From NCBI RefSeq assembly GCF_008364795.1, contig NZ_VTTM01000009.1, positions 62,001-126,000 on the forward strand: DNA of 64,000 nucleotides, in the 5' to 3' direction. The notes beneath the pieces are model-generated. The model worked only from the letters and a program-made list of their open reading frames with translations. It did not search any database and was not told where the DNA came from. Each line of letters starts with the position of its first letter. Positions within the stretch are counted from its first letter, which is position 1. Positions 36,744 to 45,820 of the stretch are shown piece after piece. This DNA comes from Azospirillum oryzae. Its GTDB lineage: Bacteria; Pseudomonadota; Alphaproteobacteria; Azospirillales; Azospirillaceae. Position numbers and translations under genes: made by a program.

Positions 36744-39614
36744 ATGCCGTCCCTCCCCCTGGCCGCCCCCTACGACCGCGTGCTGGCCGAGCTTCAGGCC
36801 GTCATTCCCGACGCCCGGCTGGTGACCGACCCGCTGCGCACGTTGGCCTATGGCACCGACGCCAGCTTCTACCGGCTGATCCCGAAGATCGTCGCGCTGG
36901 TGGAGACGGAGGAGGAGGTGGTGCGGTTGCTGCGCATCACCCGTGGCCACAAGGTGCCGGTGACCTTCCGCGCTGCCGGCACCAGCCTGTCGGGGCAGGC
37001 GGTCAGCGACAGCGTGCTGGTGGTGCTGGGGGACGGCTGGCGCGGCTGCAGCATCGGTCCGGGGGCGGCCACCGTCACGCTGCAGCCCGGCGTGATCGGG
37101 GCGGAGGCGAACCGGCGATTGGCCCCGCTGGGGCGCAAGATCGGCCCCGACCCGGCCTCCATCGCCACCGCCAAGATCGGCGGCATCGCCGCCAACAATG
37201 CCAGCGGCATGTGCTGCGGCACCGCGCAGAACAGCTACCGCACGCTGGAGTCGATGCGGCTGGTTCTGGCCGACGGGACGGTGCTGGACACCGCCGATCC
37301 GGCCAGCCGCAGCCGTTTCCGCGACAGCCACGGCGCGCTGCTCGGCCGGTTGGCCGATCTCGGCGCCCGCACCCGGGCGGACGAGGCGCTGGCCGGCCGC
37401 ATCCGCGACAAATTCCGCATCAAGAACACCACCGGCTACAGCCTGAACGCGCTGGTGGACTATGAGGACCCGGTCGACATCCTCCAGCACCTGATGATCG
37501 GGTCGGAGGGGACGCTGGGCTTCATCTCCGCCATCACGCTGCGCACCGTGCCGGAGCATCCGCACAAAGCCAGCGCCCTGCTGTTCTTCCCCGACATCGG
37601 CGAGGCCTGCCACGCGGTGTCCTTGCTGAAGGCCGCCCCGGTCGATGCGGCGGAGCTGATGGACCGCGCCTCCCTCCGCTCGATCCAGGACAAGCCGGGC
37701 ATGCCGCCGCAGATCCGCGGCTTCGGCCCCGAGGTGGCGGCGGTGCTGGTGGAGACCCGTGCCGAAAGTGCGGCGGCGCTGGAGGCCAACGTGGCTGAGA
37801 TCGCCGCGGTGCTGGCCGACTGCGTCACCATCGGCGACACCCGCTTCACCACCGACGCCAAGGCCTGCGAGGGCTTCTGGAAGATCCGCAAGGGCCTGTT
37901 CCCGGCGGTCGGCGCCATCCGCCAGACCGGCACCACCGTCATCATCGAGGACGTGGCCTTCCCCCTGCCCCGGCTGGCCGAGGCGACGCGCGAGCTGCAG
38001 GCGCTGTTCCTCCGCCACGGCTATCACGAGGCGATCATCTTCGGCCACGCGCTGGAAGGAAACCTGCACTTCGTCTTCACCCAGGCCTTCGACACCCAGG
38101 AGGAGATCGACCGCTACCGCCGCTTCATGGACGATGTCGCAGTGTTGGTGGTCACCCGCTATGACGGCTCGCTGAAGGCGGAGCACGGAACCGGCCGCAA
38201 CATGGCCCCCTTCGTCGAGATGGAATGGGGGCCGCAGGCCTATGGCCTGATGAAGGAGATCAAGCAGCTGTTCGACCCCGACGGCCTCTTGAACCCCGGC
38301 GTCATCCTGAACGGCGACCCGCAGGCCCATCTGAAGAACCTGAAGCCGCTGCCGCCGGCCGACCCGCTAGTCGACACCTGCATCGAGTGCGGATTCTGCG
38401 AGCCGACCTGCCCGTCCCACCGCTTCACCCTGTCGCCGCGCCAGCGCATCGTCGGCCGGCGCGAGATGGCGCGGCTGGTCGCCGCCGGCGACGATGCCGG
38501 GCGTCTGGCGGAAATCAGCGCCGCCTACGACTACCAGGGCATCGACACCTGCGCGGCCTGCGGCCTGTGCGCCACCGCCTGTCCGGTGGGAATCGAAACC
38601 GGGCTTCTGATCAAGTCCATGCGCGGCGAGCGGCGCGGCGCCATGGCCCGCAAGGCGGGGGCGCTGGTCGCCGACCATATGGAAGGCACGCTGGGTCTCG
38701 CACGCACCGGCCTGCGTCTGGCCGACCTCGCCCGCCGCACCGTCGGGCACGGCGTCACCCAGGCGGCGGCCCGCGTGCTGACCGGCGGCAGCCTGCCGGG
38801 TCTGCCCCGCAACATGCCAACCGCGGCGACCTTCTCGCCGAAGGCGGACATTCTCACCAGCGAAGACCTGCCGACCGTGGTCTATGCCCCCAGCTGCGTC
38901 AGCCGGACCATGGGGCCCGCGGCGACCGATCCGCAGCAGCGCCCGCTTCCACAGGTGGTGGAGTCGGTGATGCGCAAGGCCGGCTTCCGCATCCTCTATC
39001 CGGAGGCGGCGGACAGCCAATGCTGCGGCATGCCGCTGGAGAGCAAGGGGCTGATCGAAGCCGCCGACGCCAAGGCCGCCGCCATGCTGGCCGCGCTGTC
39101 GAAGGCGAGCCGAGGCGGCCGTTATCCCGTGGTGATGGACACCAGCCCCTGCGCCCTGCGCCTGAAGAAGCGGCTGACCGACGCGGGCCTGCACATCCTC
39201 GATGTGGCGGAATTCCTGAACGAGTTCGCCTTGCCCCGCCTCGATATCGCCAGGAGGGCGGAGCCGGTGATGCTGCACCTGACCTGCTCGACCCGCCGGA
39301 TGGGGCTGGACGGTGCCCTGACCGCGGTGGCGAAAGCCTGCGCCGAGACGGTGGTGGTCCCACCCGACGTCGGCTGCTGCGGCTTCGCCGGCGACAAGGG
39401 CTTCACCACGCCGGAACTGAACGCCCACGCGCTGCGCCACCTGCCGGCGTCGGTGCCGGAGGGTTGCGCGTCGGGCTATTCCACCAACCGCACCTGCGAG
39501 ATCGGGCTGTCCGACAAGGCGGGCGTGCCCTACCGGTCGATCGTCTATCTGGTCGACGCCTGCGCCACCGCGAAGGTGGAGGAATCGGCGCGGGTGCTGG
39601 AGACGGCCTTTTGA
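36744..39614 (+). CDS. FAD/Fe-S D-lactate dehydrogenase, Dld-II type
   Basis: A 956-residue fusion protein. It has an N-terminal FAD-binding PCMH domain (about 40-180: VPVTFRAAGTSLSGQAVSDSV, GPDPASIATAKIGGIAANNASG), an FAD-oxidase C domain (about 210-470: LIGSEGTLGFIS, HALEGNLHFVF, EHGTGRNMAPFVE), two 4Fe-4S motifs at about 545-640 (CIECGFCEPTCPS, CAACGLCATACPVG) and a C-terminal CCG-domain half (SQCCGMPLE, GCCGFAGDKGF). This is the layout of Dld-II, the respiratory D-lactate dehydrogenase first described in Shewanella next to lldP and lldEFG, which is exactly this context. Glycolate oxidase-like relatives exist, but the neighbours favour D-lactate. Confidence 0.9.
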   Translation: MPSLPLAAPYDRVLAELQAVIPDARLVTDPLRTLAYGTDASFYRLIPKIVALVETEEEVVRLLRITRGHKVPVTFRAAGTSLSGQAVSDSVLVVLGDGWRGCSIGPGAATVTLQPGVIGAEANRRLAPLGRKIGPDPASIATAKIGGIAANNASGMCCGTAQNSYRTLESMRLVLADGTVLDTADPASRSRFRDSHGALLGRLADLGARTRADEALAGRIRDKFRIKNTTGYSLNALVDYEDPVDILQHLMIGSEGTLGFISAITLRTVPEHPHKASALLFFPDIGEACHAVSLLKAAPVDAAELMDRASLRSIQDKPGMPPQIRGFGPEVAAVLVETRAESAAALEANVAEIAAVLADCVTIGDTRFTTDAKACEGFWKIRKGLFPAVGAIRQTGTTVIIEDVAFPLPRLAEATRELQALFLRHGYHEAIIFGHALEGNLHFVFTQAFDTQEEIDRYRRFMDDVAVLVVTRYDGSLKAEHGTGRNMAPFVEMEWGPQAYGLMKEIKQLFDPDGLLNPGVILNGDPQAHLKNLKPLPPADPLVDTCIECGFCEPTCPSHRFTLSPRQRIVGRREMARLVAAGDDAGRLAEISAAYDYQGIDTCAACGLCATACPVGIETGLLIKSMRGERRGAMARKAGALVADHMEGTLGLARTGLRLADLARRTVGHGVTQAAARVLTGGSLPGLPRNMPTAATFSPKADILTSEDLPTVVYAPSCVSRTMGPAATDPQQRPLPQVVESVMRKAGFRILYPEAADSQCCGMPLESKGLIEAADAKAAAMLAALSKASRGGRYPVVMDTSPCALRLKKRLTDAGLHILDVAEFLNEFALPRLDIARRAEPVMLHLTCSTRRMGLDGALTAVAKACAETVVVPPDVGCCGFAGDKGFTTPELNAHALRHLPASVPEGCASGYSTNRTCEIGLSDKAGVPYRSIVYLVDACATAKVEESARVLETAF

Positions 39615-39676
39615 GCGATGATCTGTAAAAGCTCCGAAGCCCAGCCATAAGAAGACGCTCAGCGAGGAAACCCCCA

Positions 39677-40426
39677 ATGCCCTCCACTCCCAAACCCACC
39701 CGCGTCTATTACTTCGGCACGTGCCTCGTCGACCTGTTCTTCCCCGACGCCGGGATGGCGGGGATCGAGCTGTTGCAATCGCAGGGCCTGACCGTCGTCT
39801 TCCCGCAGGGCCAAAGTTGCTGCGGCCAGCCCGCCTACAATTCCGGCTATCGTGCCGAGGCGCTGAAGGTCGCCCTCGCCCAGCTGGACCTGTTCCCCGG
39901 CGACGATCCCATCGTCGTGCCGTCGGGCTCCTGCGCCGGCATGATGAAGAAGCATTGGCCGGACCTGTTCCGCGGCGAACCGGACGAGGCCAAGGCGGTG
40001 CAGGTGGCGTCCCGCGTCTGGGAGCTGACGCAGTTCCTGGTCCATGTGCTGGACGTTCAACTCACCGATAATGGGGAACCGGTGCGCATCACCTGGCACG
40101 CCTCCTGCCATGCCCAGCGCGAGATGGGCGTGGTGGAGGAGCCGAAAGCGCTTCTGCGCCAGCTTGCCAATGTCGAGCTGGTGGAGCTGAAGCGGGAGAA
40201 GGAATGCTGCGGCTTCGGCGGCACCTTTGCCGTGCGCCATCCGGAGATTTCCGCCGCAATGGTCGGCGACAAGGTGGCGGACATCGAGGGCACCGGCGCC
40301 GCCCGCGTGGTGTCGGGCGACTGCGGCTGCCTGCTGAACATCGGCGGCGCGCTGGAGGCCGGAGCCAAAGCCGCGCGCGGCCAGCACATCGCCCAGTTCC
40401 TGAAGGAGCGCATCCATGGACGGTAA
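39677..40426 (+). CDS. lldE: L-lactate dehydrogenase complex subunit LldE (LutA)
   Basis: A 249-residue Fe-S protein with two CCG domains: GTCLVDLFFPDAG, SCCGQPAYNSGYR, PSGSCAGMMK, then SCHAQREM and KECCGFGGTFAVRHPEIS. Together with LldF and LldG it forms the LutABC-type L-lactate oxidase that feeds electrons to the respiratory chain. It overlaps lldF by 11 bases. Confidence 0.95.
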   Translation: MPSTPKPTRVYYFGTCLVDLFFPDAGMAGIELLQSQGLTVVFPQGQSCCGQPAYNSGYRAEALKVALAQLDLFPGDDPIVVPSGSCAGMMKKHWPDLFRGEPDEAKAVQVASRVWELTQFLVHVLDVQLTDNGEPVRITWHASCHAQREMGVVEEPKALLRQLANVELVELKREKECCGFGGTFAVRHPEISAAMVGDKVADIEGTGAARVVSGDCGCLLNIGGALEAGAKAARGQHIAQFLKERIHGR

Positions 40427-41840
40427 CGCACCGGATTTCGCCGCCGCCTCCCGCGCGGCGCTGGCCGACCCGCAGCTGCGCGGCAATTTCCGCCGCGCCA
40501 TGGATGGGCTGATGACCAAGCGCGCCGCCCAGTTCGCCGAGCCGGCGGAATGGCATGGCGTGCGGGCGCTCGCCGCCTCGGTCCGGCTGCGCGCCCTGTC
40601 GAAGCTGCCGGAACTGCTGGAGAAGCTGGAGGAGAACTGCACCCGCAACGGCATCACCGTCCATTGGGCCGCCACCACGGAGGAAGCCAACTCCATCGCG
40701 CTCGACATCCTGCACAAGGCCAACGCCAAGCTGGTGGTCAAGGGCAAGTCGATGGTGACGGAGGAGATGCACCTGAACGCCGTTCTGGAAAAGGACGGCA
40801 TCGAGGTGCTGGAAAGCGACCTCGGCGAATACATCGTGCAGTTGGACGGCACCATGCCGTCGCACATCATCATGCCGGCGATCCACCTGAACACGAAGCA
40901 GATCGCCCATCTGTTCAAGCGCAAGATCAAGGATGCCGAAAGCCGGGAGGACGCGGCCTATCTGACCGACCTCGCCCGCCGGGTGCTGCGCGCAAAGTTC
41001 CAGGCCGCCGACGTCGGCATGTCCGGCGTCAACGCGGCGGTGGCGGAGACCGGTACCCTCTGCCTGATCGAGAACGAGGGTAACGGCCGCATGTGCACCA
41101 CGGTGCCGCCGGTCCACATCGCCTTCATGGGTCTGGAGAAGGTGGTCGAAAAGCTGGAGGACGTGCCGCCGGTCATCAGCCTGCTGCCGCGCTCCGCCAC
41201 CGGCCAGCCGATCACCACCTACGTCAACATGATCTCCGGTCCCCGCAAGTCGGGTGAAAAGGATGGCCCGCGCGAGGTGCATCTGGTCATCCTCGACAAT
41301 GGCCGATCCAGCATCTACGCCGACCCGGAACTGCGCGACACCCTGCGCTGCATCCGCTGCGGCGCCTGCATGAACCATTGCCCGGTCTACACCAAGGTCG
41401 GCGGCCATGCCTATGAGGCGCCCTATCCCGGCCCGATCGGCAAGATCCTGGTGCCGCAGATCGAGGGGTTGGCCAAGCGCGGCGCCATGCCCCACGCCTG
41501 CACCATGTGCAACGCCTGCGTCGAGATCTGCCCGGTGAAGATCCCCATCGTCGAGATCATGGGGCGTCTTCGGGTCGAGGCGGTGAAGCCCGGCGGTGCG
41601 GTGAAGGACGGCGGCGCCAAGGCCAGCCGAGCGGAAGCCATGGTGTGGAGCGGATGGGCGGCGATGAACGCCTCCCCAACCGCCTACCGCATCGCGACCG
41701 TGGCGATGAGCAGGCTCGGCAACGCGGCGCCCTCGTCTCTGCCCATGCTGAAGGAATGGACGAACGTCCGCACAAAGCCGCGCTTTGCCGGCCGCACCTT
41801 GCACGACCTGGCCCGCGCCAAGGGGATTCCCGATGTCTGA
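40416..41840 (+). CDS. lldF: L-lactate dehydrogenase complex subunit LldF (LutB)
   Basis: A 474-residue protein. An N-terminal LUD domain (TRNGITVHWAATTEEANSIA ... VKGKSMVTEEMHLN ... SGVNAAVAETGTLCLIENEG) is followed by two 4Fe-4S motifs at about 311-370 (CIRCGACMNHCPVY, CTMCNACVEICPV) and a C-terminal region containing YRIATVAMSRLG. The start lies inside the end of lldE and the stop overlaps the start of lldG by eight bases, so all three subunits are translated together. Confidence 0.95.
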   Translation: MDGNAPDFAAASRAALADPQLRGNFRRAMDGLMTKRAAQFAEPAEWHGVRALAASVRLRALSKLPELLEKLEENCTRNGITVHWAATTEEANSIALDILHKANAKLVVKGKSMVTEEMHLNAVLEKDGIEVLESDLGEYIVQLDGTMPSHIIMPAIHLNTKQIAHLFKRKIKDAESREDAAYLTDLARRVLRAKFQAADVGMSGVNAAVAETGTLCLIENEGNGRMCTTVPPVHIAFMGLEKVVEKLEDVPPVISLLPRSATGQPITTYVNMISGPRKSGEKDGPREVHLVILDNGRSSIYADPELRDTLRCIRCGACMNHCPVYTKVGGHAYEAPYPGPIGKILVPQIEGLAKRGAMPHACTMCNACVEICPVKIPIVEIMGRLRVEAVKPGGAVKDGGAKASRAEAMVWSGWAAMNASPTAYRIATVAMSRLGNAAPSSLPMLKEWTNVRTKPRFAGRTLHDLARAKGIPDV

Positions 41841-42495
41841 CGCCCGCAACTCGATCCTGACGAAGCTGCGCAAGACGCGCGACGCCCACCCGCTGACTCC
41901 GCCGGCCTCGGATTTCGCGCCGATCGAGGCGAAGCAGTGGGCAGACGAGGAGCGCCTACCCCGCATCCGCCGCCTGATGGAGGCCGTGCATACGGAGTTC
42001 ATCGACGCGACCGAGGCCGATTGGCCGGCGATGCTGCGCGAATTCCTGTCGCGGGAGGGGGTGGGCTCGCTGCTGTATGCGCCGGCAACGGATGCGGGGA
42101 AGCGGCTGGTCGAGGGGTGGGACGCCGCCTCCACCACCCTCATCCCCTACGACCGTCCGCTCGAAGACCTCAAGCCCCAGCTGTTCGAGTCCATCGAGGC
42201 CGGCCTCACCACCACCCGCGGCGCCATCGCCGAGACCGGCAGCCTGATCCTGTGGCCGACCGCCGACGAGCCGCGCACCCTGTCGCTGGTACCCCACATC
42301 CACGTCGCATTGCTGCGCGCCGACGCGCTCTTCGACACGTTCCTGCAGGCCATGCGCGAGCAGGGGTGGGCGGATGCCATGCCGACCAACGTGCTGCTGG
42401 TGTCAGGTCCCAGCAAGACCGCCGACATCGAGCAGACGCTGGCCTACGGCGTCCACGGCCCGAAACGGCTGGTCGTCCTGGTGGTCCATCCATGA
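41833..42495 (+). CDS. lldG: L-lactate dehydrogenase complex subunit LldG (LutC)
   Basis: A 220-residue LUD-domain protein, normal LutC length. It shows SILTKLRKTRD at the start, then GAIAETGSLILWPTADEPRTLSLVPHIHVALL and VSGPSKTADIEQTLAYGVHGPKRLVVLVV, the family C-terminal signature. I chose ATG 41833; the longer in-frame start 16 codons upstream lies deep inside lldF. Its stop overlaps the ATG of a further small ORF (ATGA). Confidence 0.94.
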   Translation: MSDARNSILTKLRKTRDAHPLTPPASDFAPIEAKQWADEERLPRIRRLMEAVHTEFIDATEADWPAMLREFLSREGVGSLLYAPATDAGKRLVEGWDAASTTLIPYDRPLEDLKPQLFESIEAGLTTTRGAIAETGSLILWPTADEPRTLSLVPHIHVALLRADALFDTFLQAMREQGWADAMPTNVLLVSGPSKTADIEQTLAYGVHGPKRLVVLVVHP

Positions 42496-42764
42496 CGGCC
42501 CGCCAGCCTGCCGTCCGACCCGCGAACGAGCCGGCGCCCCGGCTCTACGAGGCGATCCTGCATCTCAGGCGCCTCGGCCACCGGGTGGAGAAATGCGAAG
42601 GGCGGCGCGGGCGACATCGGCTGGATGGAGCCGAGATCACCGACGCCGCCCTTCTCGAGCTGGCGATGACCCGCGTCCGCCGGGCGGCGCGGGTGCCGTA
42701 TTCAGGTCAGGCAGGACGGACGGCGGCCGGGCGCGACACCGCCACCGTCGGCTTGCGGCCGTAG
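42492..42764 (+). CDS. Small protein at the end of the lactate operon, function unknown
   Basis: A 90-residue basic protein. The start overlaps the lldG stop as ATGA, the usual coupling form, which is the main argument that it is real. Residues about 17-65 (PRLYEAILHLRRLGHRVEKCEG, then LDGAEITDAALLELA) look like a small folded helical domain. The last 19 codons overlap the 3' end of convergent dadA on the other strand and look low-complexity. I do not recognise the family. Confidence 0.5.
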   Translation: MTARQPAVRPANEPAPRLYEAILHLRRLGHRVEKCEGRRGRHRLDGAEITDAALLELAMTRVRRAARVPYSGQAGRTAAGRDTATVGLRP

Positions 42765-44008
42765 CGCTCGACGCTCAGCCCGTCCATGTCGATCTCGGTC
42801 CGGCGGCCGCTGACCACGTCGGCCAGCACGCGGGCGGAGCCGGCGGACATCGTCCAGCCCAGCGTGCCGTGGCCGGTGTTGAGATACAGGTTGCGGATGT
42901 GGGTCGGCCCCAGGATCGGCGTGCCGTCCGGCGTGTTCGGGCGCAGGCCGGTCCAGAACTCCGCCTTCGACAGGTCGCCGCCCTTGGGGAACAGGTCGCT
43001 GACCACATGGTCCAGCGGCCCGCGGCGGCTTTCGCGCAAGGTCAGGTCGAAGCCGGACAGCTCCGCCGTGCCGCCGACGCGGATGCGGTCGCCCAGGCGG
43101 GTGACGGCGATCTTGTGCGTCTCGTCCATCACCGTCGATTCCGGCGCGTGGGCGGCGTCGGTGATCGGCAGGGTCAGCGAATAGCCCTTCACCGGATAGA
43201 CCGGCAGGTCGATGCCCAGCGGCTTCACCAGCTTGGGCGAATAGCTGCCCATGGCGACGATGTAGCTGTCGGCGGTCAGCGTGCCCTGGTCGGTCAGCAC
43301 GCCGGTGATCTTGCGCCCGTCGCTTTCCAGCCCGCGGATGGAGACGCCATAGCGGAACTCCACCCCGCGCTTGGCGGCAAAGGCGGCCAGCTTGTTGGTG
43401 AACTGGAAGCAGTCGCCCGTCTCGTCGCCTGGCAGGTGCAGCGCGCCGACCAGCTTGTCCTTCACATGGGCCAAAGCCGGCTCGACCGAGGTCAGGCCAT
43501 CGCGGTCGAACAGGCTGTAGGGAACGCCGTAGCGCTCCAGCACCGCCATGTCATAGCCGGCGGCGTCCATCTGCTTCTGGGTGCGGAAGACCTGCAGCGT
43601 GCCCTGGGTGCGCTCGTCATAGGTGATGCCGGTTTCGGCGCGGAGCGCCTTCAGGCAGTCGCGGCTGTATTCGGCGACGCGGACCATGCGGCTCTTGTTC
43701 AGCTGATAGCTCGCCTCATTGGCGTTGGCCAGCAGCTTCAGGCACCAGGACCACATCGCCGGATCCAGCTTCGGCCGGATCACCAGCGGCGAATGCTTCA
43801 TCATCATCCACTTGGCGGCCTTCAGCATCAGCCCCGGCGCCGCCCAGGGAGCGGAATAGCCCGGCGACACCTCGCCCGCGTTGGCATAGCTGGTCTCCAG
43901 CGCCGGGCCGGCCTGACGGTCGATGACGGTCACCTCATGCCCCGCACGCGCCAGATAATAGGCGGTGGTGACACCGATGACGCCGCTGCCCAGAACGATC
44001 ACGCGCAT
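42707..44008 (-). CDS. dadA: D-amino acid dehydrogenase, small subunit
   Basis: A 433-residue FAD-dependent D-amino acid dehydrogenase, the usual DadA length, which deaminates D-alanine and others to keto acids and passes electrons to quinone. It shows the N-terminal dinucleotide fold (MRVIVLGSGVIGVTTAYYLARAGHEVTVID), the DadA signature SYANAGEVSPGYSAPWAAPG, YPVKGYSLTLPI and TGLRPNTPDGTPILGPT, and the C-terminal LYLNTGHGTLGWTMSAGSARVLADVVSG. It is expressed towards the lactate genes and ends inside the small ORF there. A consensus sigma54 promoter lies just upstream, and the divergent TyrR-like activator is the likely controller. Confidence 0.94.
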   Translation of the reverse strand: MRVIVLGSGVIGVTTAYYLARAGHEVTVIDRQAGPALETSYANAGEVSPGYSAPWAAPGLMLKAAKWMMMKHSPLVIRPKLDPAMWSWCLKLLANANEASYQLNKSRMVRVAEYSRDCLKALRAETGITYDERTQGTLQVFRTQKQMDAAGYDMAVLERYGVPYSLFDRDGLTSVEPALAHVKDKLVGALHLPGDETGDCFQFTNKLAAFAAKRGVEFRYGVSIRGLESDGRKITGVLTDQGTLTADSYIVAMGSYSPKLVKPLGIDLPVYPVKGYSLTLPITDAAHAPESTVMDETHKIAVTRLGDRIRVGGTAELSGFDLTLRESRRGPLDHVVSDLFPKGGDLSKAEFWTGLRPNTPDGTPILGPTHIRNLYLNTGHGTLGWTMSAGSARVLADVVSGRRTEIDMDGLSVERYGRKPTVAVSRPAAVRPA

Positions 44009-44055
44009 GAGACTGGCTCCCAAGGGGATGGATGACTTCGCTTGGGGGACAGATC

Positions 44056-44070
44056 GCAAAGGGCGTGCCA
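44056..44070 (-). promoter_or_regulatory. Sigma54 (-24/-12) promoter of dadA
   Basis: On the minus strand TGGCACGCCCTTTGC matches TGGCAC-N5-TTGC in every conserved position. Transcription would start near 44044, giving a leader of about 36 bases before the dadA ATG at 44008. Confidence 0.85.
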
Positions 44071-44100
44071 GAGGCGGAAATGGCGGATTTGCTGTGGTGC

Positions 44101-44158
44101 GGGGGGAGTGGCGGGGAGTGGGGTGTATGCGGATGTTTACGGGGGGAGGGGAATAGGG
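44101..44158 (+). other. G-tract cluster between dadA promoter and TyrR box
   Basis: Six runs of four to six Gs lie on the plus strand (44101-44106, 44113-44116, 44120-44123, 44141-44146, 44148-44151, 44155-44158). This is a candidate G-quadruplex or a DNA-shape element between enhancer and promoter. One loop would be about 17 bases, so folding is uncertain. Confidence 0.45.
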
Positions 44159-44211
44159 GTGTAGAGTGTTGGGGATCAAGGGGTTGGGAAGGTGTAAAGA
44201 TTTTGATACGG

Positions 44212-44229
44212 TGTAATGGATTGTGTACA
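44212..44229. promoter_or_regulatory. TyrR/PhhR-type operator
   Basis: TGTAATGGATTGTGTACA fits TGTA-N10-TACA, the invariant skeleton of the 18-base TyrR box. A weaker half-matching box begins 19 bases upstream (TGTAAAGATTTTGATACG, 44193-44210). The box is about 142 bases upstream of the dadA -24 element and 41 bases before the start of the activator gene, so it could serve both. Confidence 0.65.
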
Positions 44230-44269
44230 GTGATTGCCGGATGCTCCCTCCCCCAACACCCCGTCCCCC

Positions 44270-45799
44270 ATGCGCATCGAAGTCACCTTCACCGACCGCG
44301 TCGGCATCGCCCATGAGATCCTCGCCGTGCTGGCGCTGCGCCGGCTCAACGTCGTCGGCGTCGAAGTCGACCCGCCGCTGATCCACATCGACGCGCCCGG
44401 CCTGGACCCGGCGGCGCTGCCCGCCCTGTCCGATGCACTGCGCACCATCACCGGGGTACAGTCGGTGGCCGCCATCGACATGTTGCCGGGCACGCGACGG
44501 CGGCTGCATCTCGATGCGCTGCTCGCCGCCCTGCCCGACCCGGTGCTGGCGGTTGACCGTACCGGGCGCGTGGTGGTGGCGAGCACCGCCGCCGCCCAAA
44601 TCGCCGGCTTGCCGGAGTCCCGCCTCGCCGGGCTGGATATTGGCGAGCTGTTCGGCGAGCCGGCGTTGACGCGCGAAATGACCGCCGGCGGCTTCCGCAT
44701 GTCGGGACGCGAGGTGACGCTGAACGGTCAGCCCTTCCTGCTGGAGGTGATGCCCATCGTCGATGTGGAAGCCGCGGGCGCCGTCATCACCCTGTTCACC
44801 CCGTCGCGCCTGGGCGAGCGGCTCGACGCCATCCAGAATTTCGATGAGGGCGGCTTCGACCGCATCCTCGGCGAATCGCCGCCGGTCAGGGCGTTGAAGG
44901 CGCGCGCCGCGCGGGTCGCCGCGATGGAGGCGCCGCTGTTGATCCTGGGAGAGACCGGCACCGGCAAGGAGCTGATCGCCCATGCCTGCCACCGCGCCAG
45001 CCCGCGCCGCGACAAGCCGTTCCTGGCGCTGAACTGCGCCGCGGTGCCGGAGAATCTGGCGGAGAGCGAGCTGTTCGGCTATGCCCCCGGCTCCTTCACC
45101 GGGGCCCAGCGCGGCGGCAAGCCCGGCCTGCTGGAACTGGCCCATGGCGGCACCGTCTTCCTGGACGAGATCGGCGAGATGTCGGCCTATCTCCAGGCCA
45201 AGTTGCTGCGCTTCCTCAACGACGGCAGCTTCCGCCGGGTGGGCGGCGAGCGCGAGCAGAAGGTGGATGTCCGCGTCATCAGCGCCACCCACCGCTCGCT
45301 GGAGGCGATGGTCGCCGACCACAGCTTCCGCGAGGATCTGTTCTACCGCTTGAACGTGCTGTCGCTGAGCGTCCCGCCCCTGCGCGAGCGCGGCCACGAC
45401 ATCCTGCTGCTGGCCCGCCATTTCATCGCCCGTGCCGCGGCGCAGGCCCGCCGGCCACCCGGCCGTCTGACCCCGGCGGCGGCGGCGGCGCTGCTCGCCA
45501 ACCGCTGGCCCGGCAATGTGCGTCAGTTGGAGAACGTCATCTTCCGCGCGATGACCATGAGCGACGGCGGCGCGCTGGACGCCGCCGACCTGGAGTTGGC
45601 CGGTGCCGGCATGCAGTCGGCCGGGGTGCCGGCGGAAGAGGCGGACAGCTGGGAGGACGCGGTGGAGGGGTTCGAGCGGACGCTGCTGCGCCGACTCTAT
45701 CCGCGCTTCCCGTCCAGCCGCAAGCTGGCCGCAAGGCTGAACACCTCGCACACGATGATCGCCAACAAGCTGCGGAAATACGGCATTCCGGAGCGGTGA
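44270..45799 (+). CDS. TyrR/PhhR-like sigma54-type activator (ACT-PAS-AAA-HTH)
   Basis: A 509-residue regulator. An N-terminal ACT domain (MRIEVTFTDRVGIAHEILAVLALRRLNVVGVEVD) is followed by a PAS domain (LLAALPDPVLAVDRTGRVVVAS, about 85-185), AAA+ (GETGTGKE, GGTVFLDEIGE, about 205-430) and a TyrR-type C-terminal helix-turn-helix (FPSSRKLAARLNTSHTMIANKLRKYGI). This domain order is specific to TyrR/PhhR. The L1 loop reads GSFTGA, close to the GAFTGA needed to contact sigma54, whereas E. coli TyrR has lost it. The ATG at 44270 begins the ACT domain directly. It is divergent from dadA and probably activates it in response to an amino acid bound by ACT. The effector is not readable. Confidence 0.88.
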   Translation: MRIEVTFTDRVGIAHEILAVLALRRLNVVGVEVDPPLIHIDAPGLDPAALPALSDALRTITGVQSVAAIDMLPGTRRRLHLDALLAALPDPVLAVDRTGRVVVASTAAAQIAGLPESRLAGLDIGELFGEPALTREMTAGGFRMSGREVTLNGQPFLLEVMPIVDVEAAGAVITLFTPSRLGERLDAIQNFDEGGFDRILGESPPVRALKARAARVAAMEAPLLILGETGTGKELIAHACHRASPRRDKPFLALNCAAVPENLAESELFGYAPGSFTGAQRGGKPGLLELAHGGTVFLDEIGEMSAYLQAKLLRFLNDGSFRRVGGEREQKVDVRVISATHRSLEAMVADHSFREDLFYRLNVLSLSVPPLRERGHDILLLARHFIARAAAQARRPPGRLTPAAAAALLANRWPGNVRQLENVIFRAMTMSDGGALDAADLELAGAGMQSAGVPAEEADSWEDAVEGFERTLLRRLYPRFPSSRKLAARLNTSHTMIANKLRKYGIPER

Positions 45800-45820
45800 T
45801 GCCGCCGGATTCGGGACGGG

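Noticed and set aside
44009..45751. Upstream extension of dadA through the TyrR-like gene
   Set aside because: The standard DadA N-terminus MRVIVLGSG starts at 44008, and the extension is antisense to a complete regulator.
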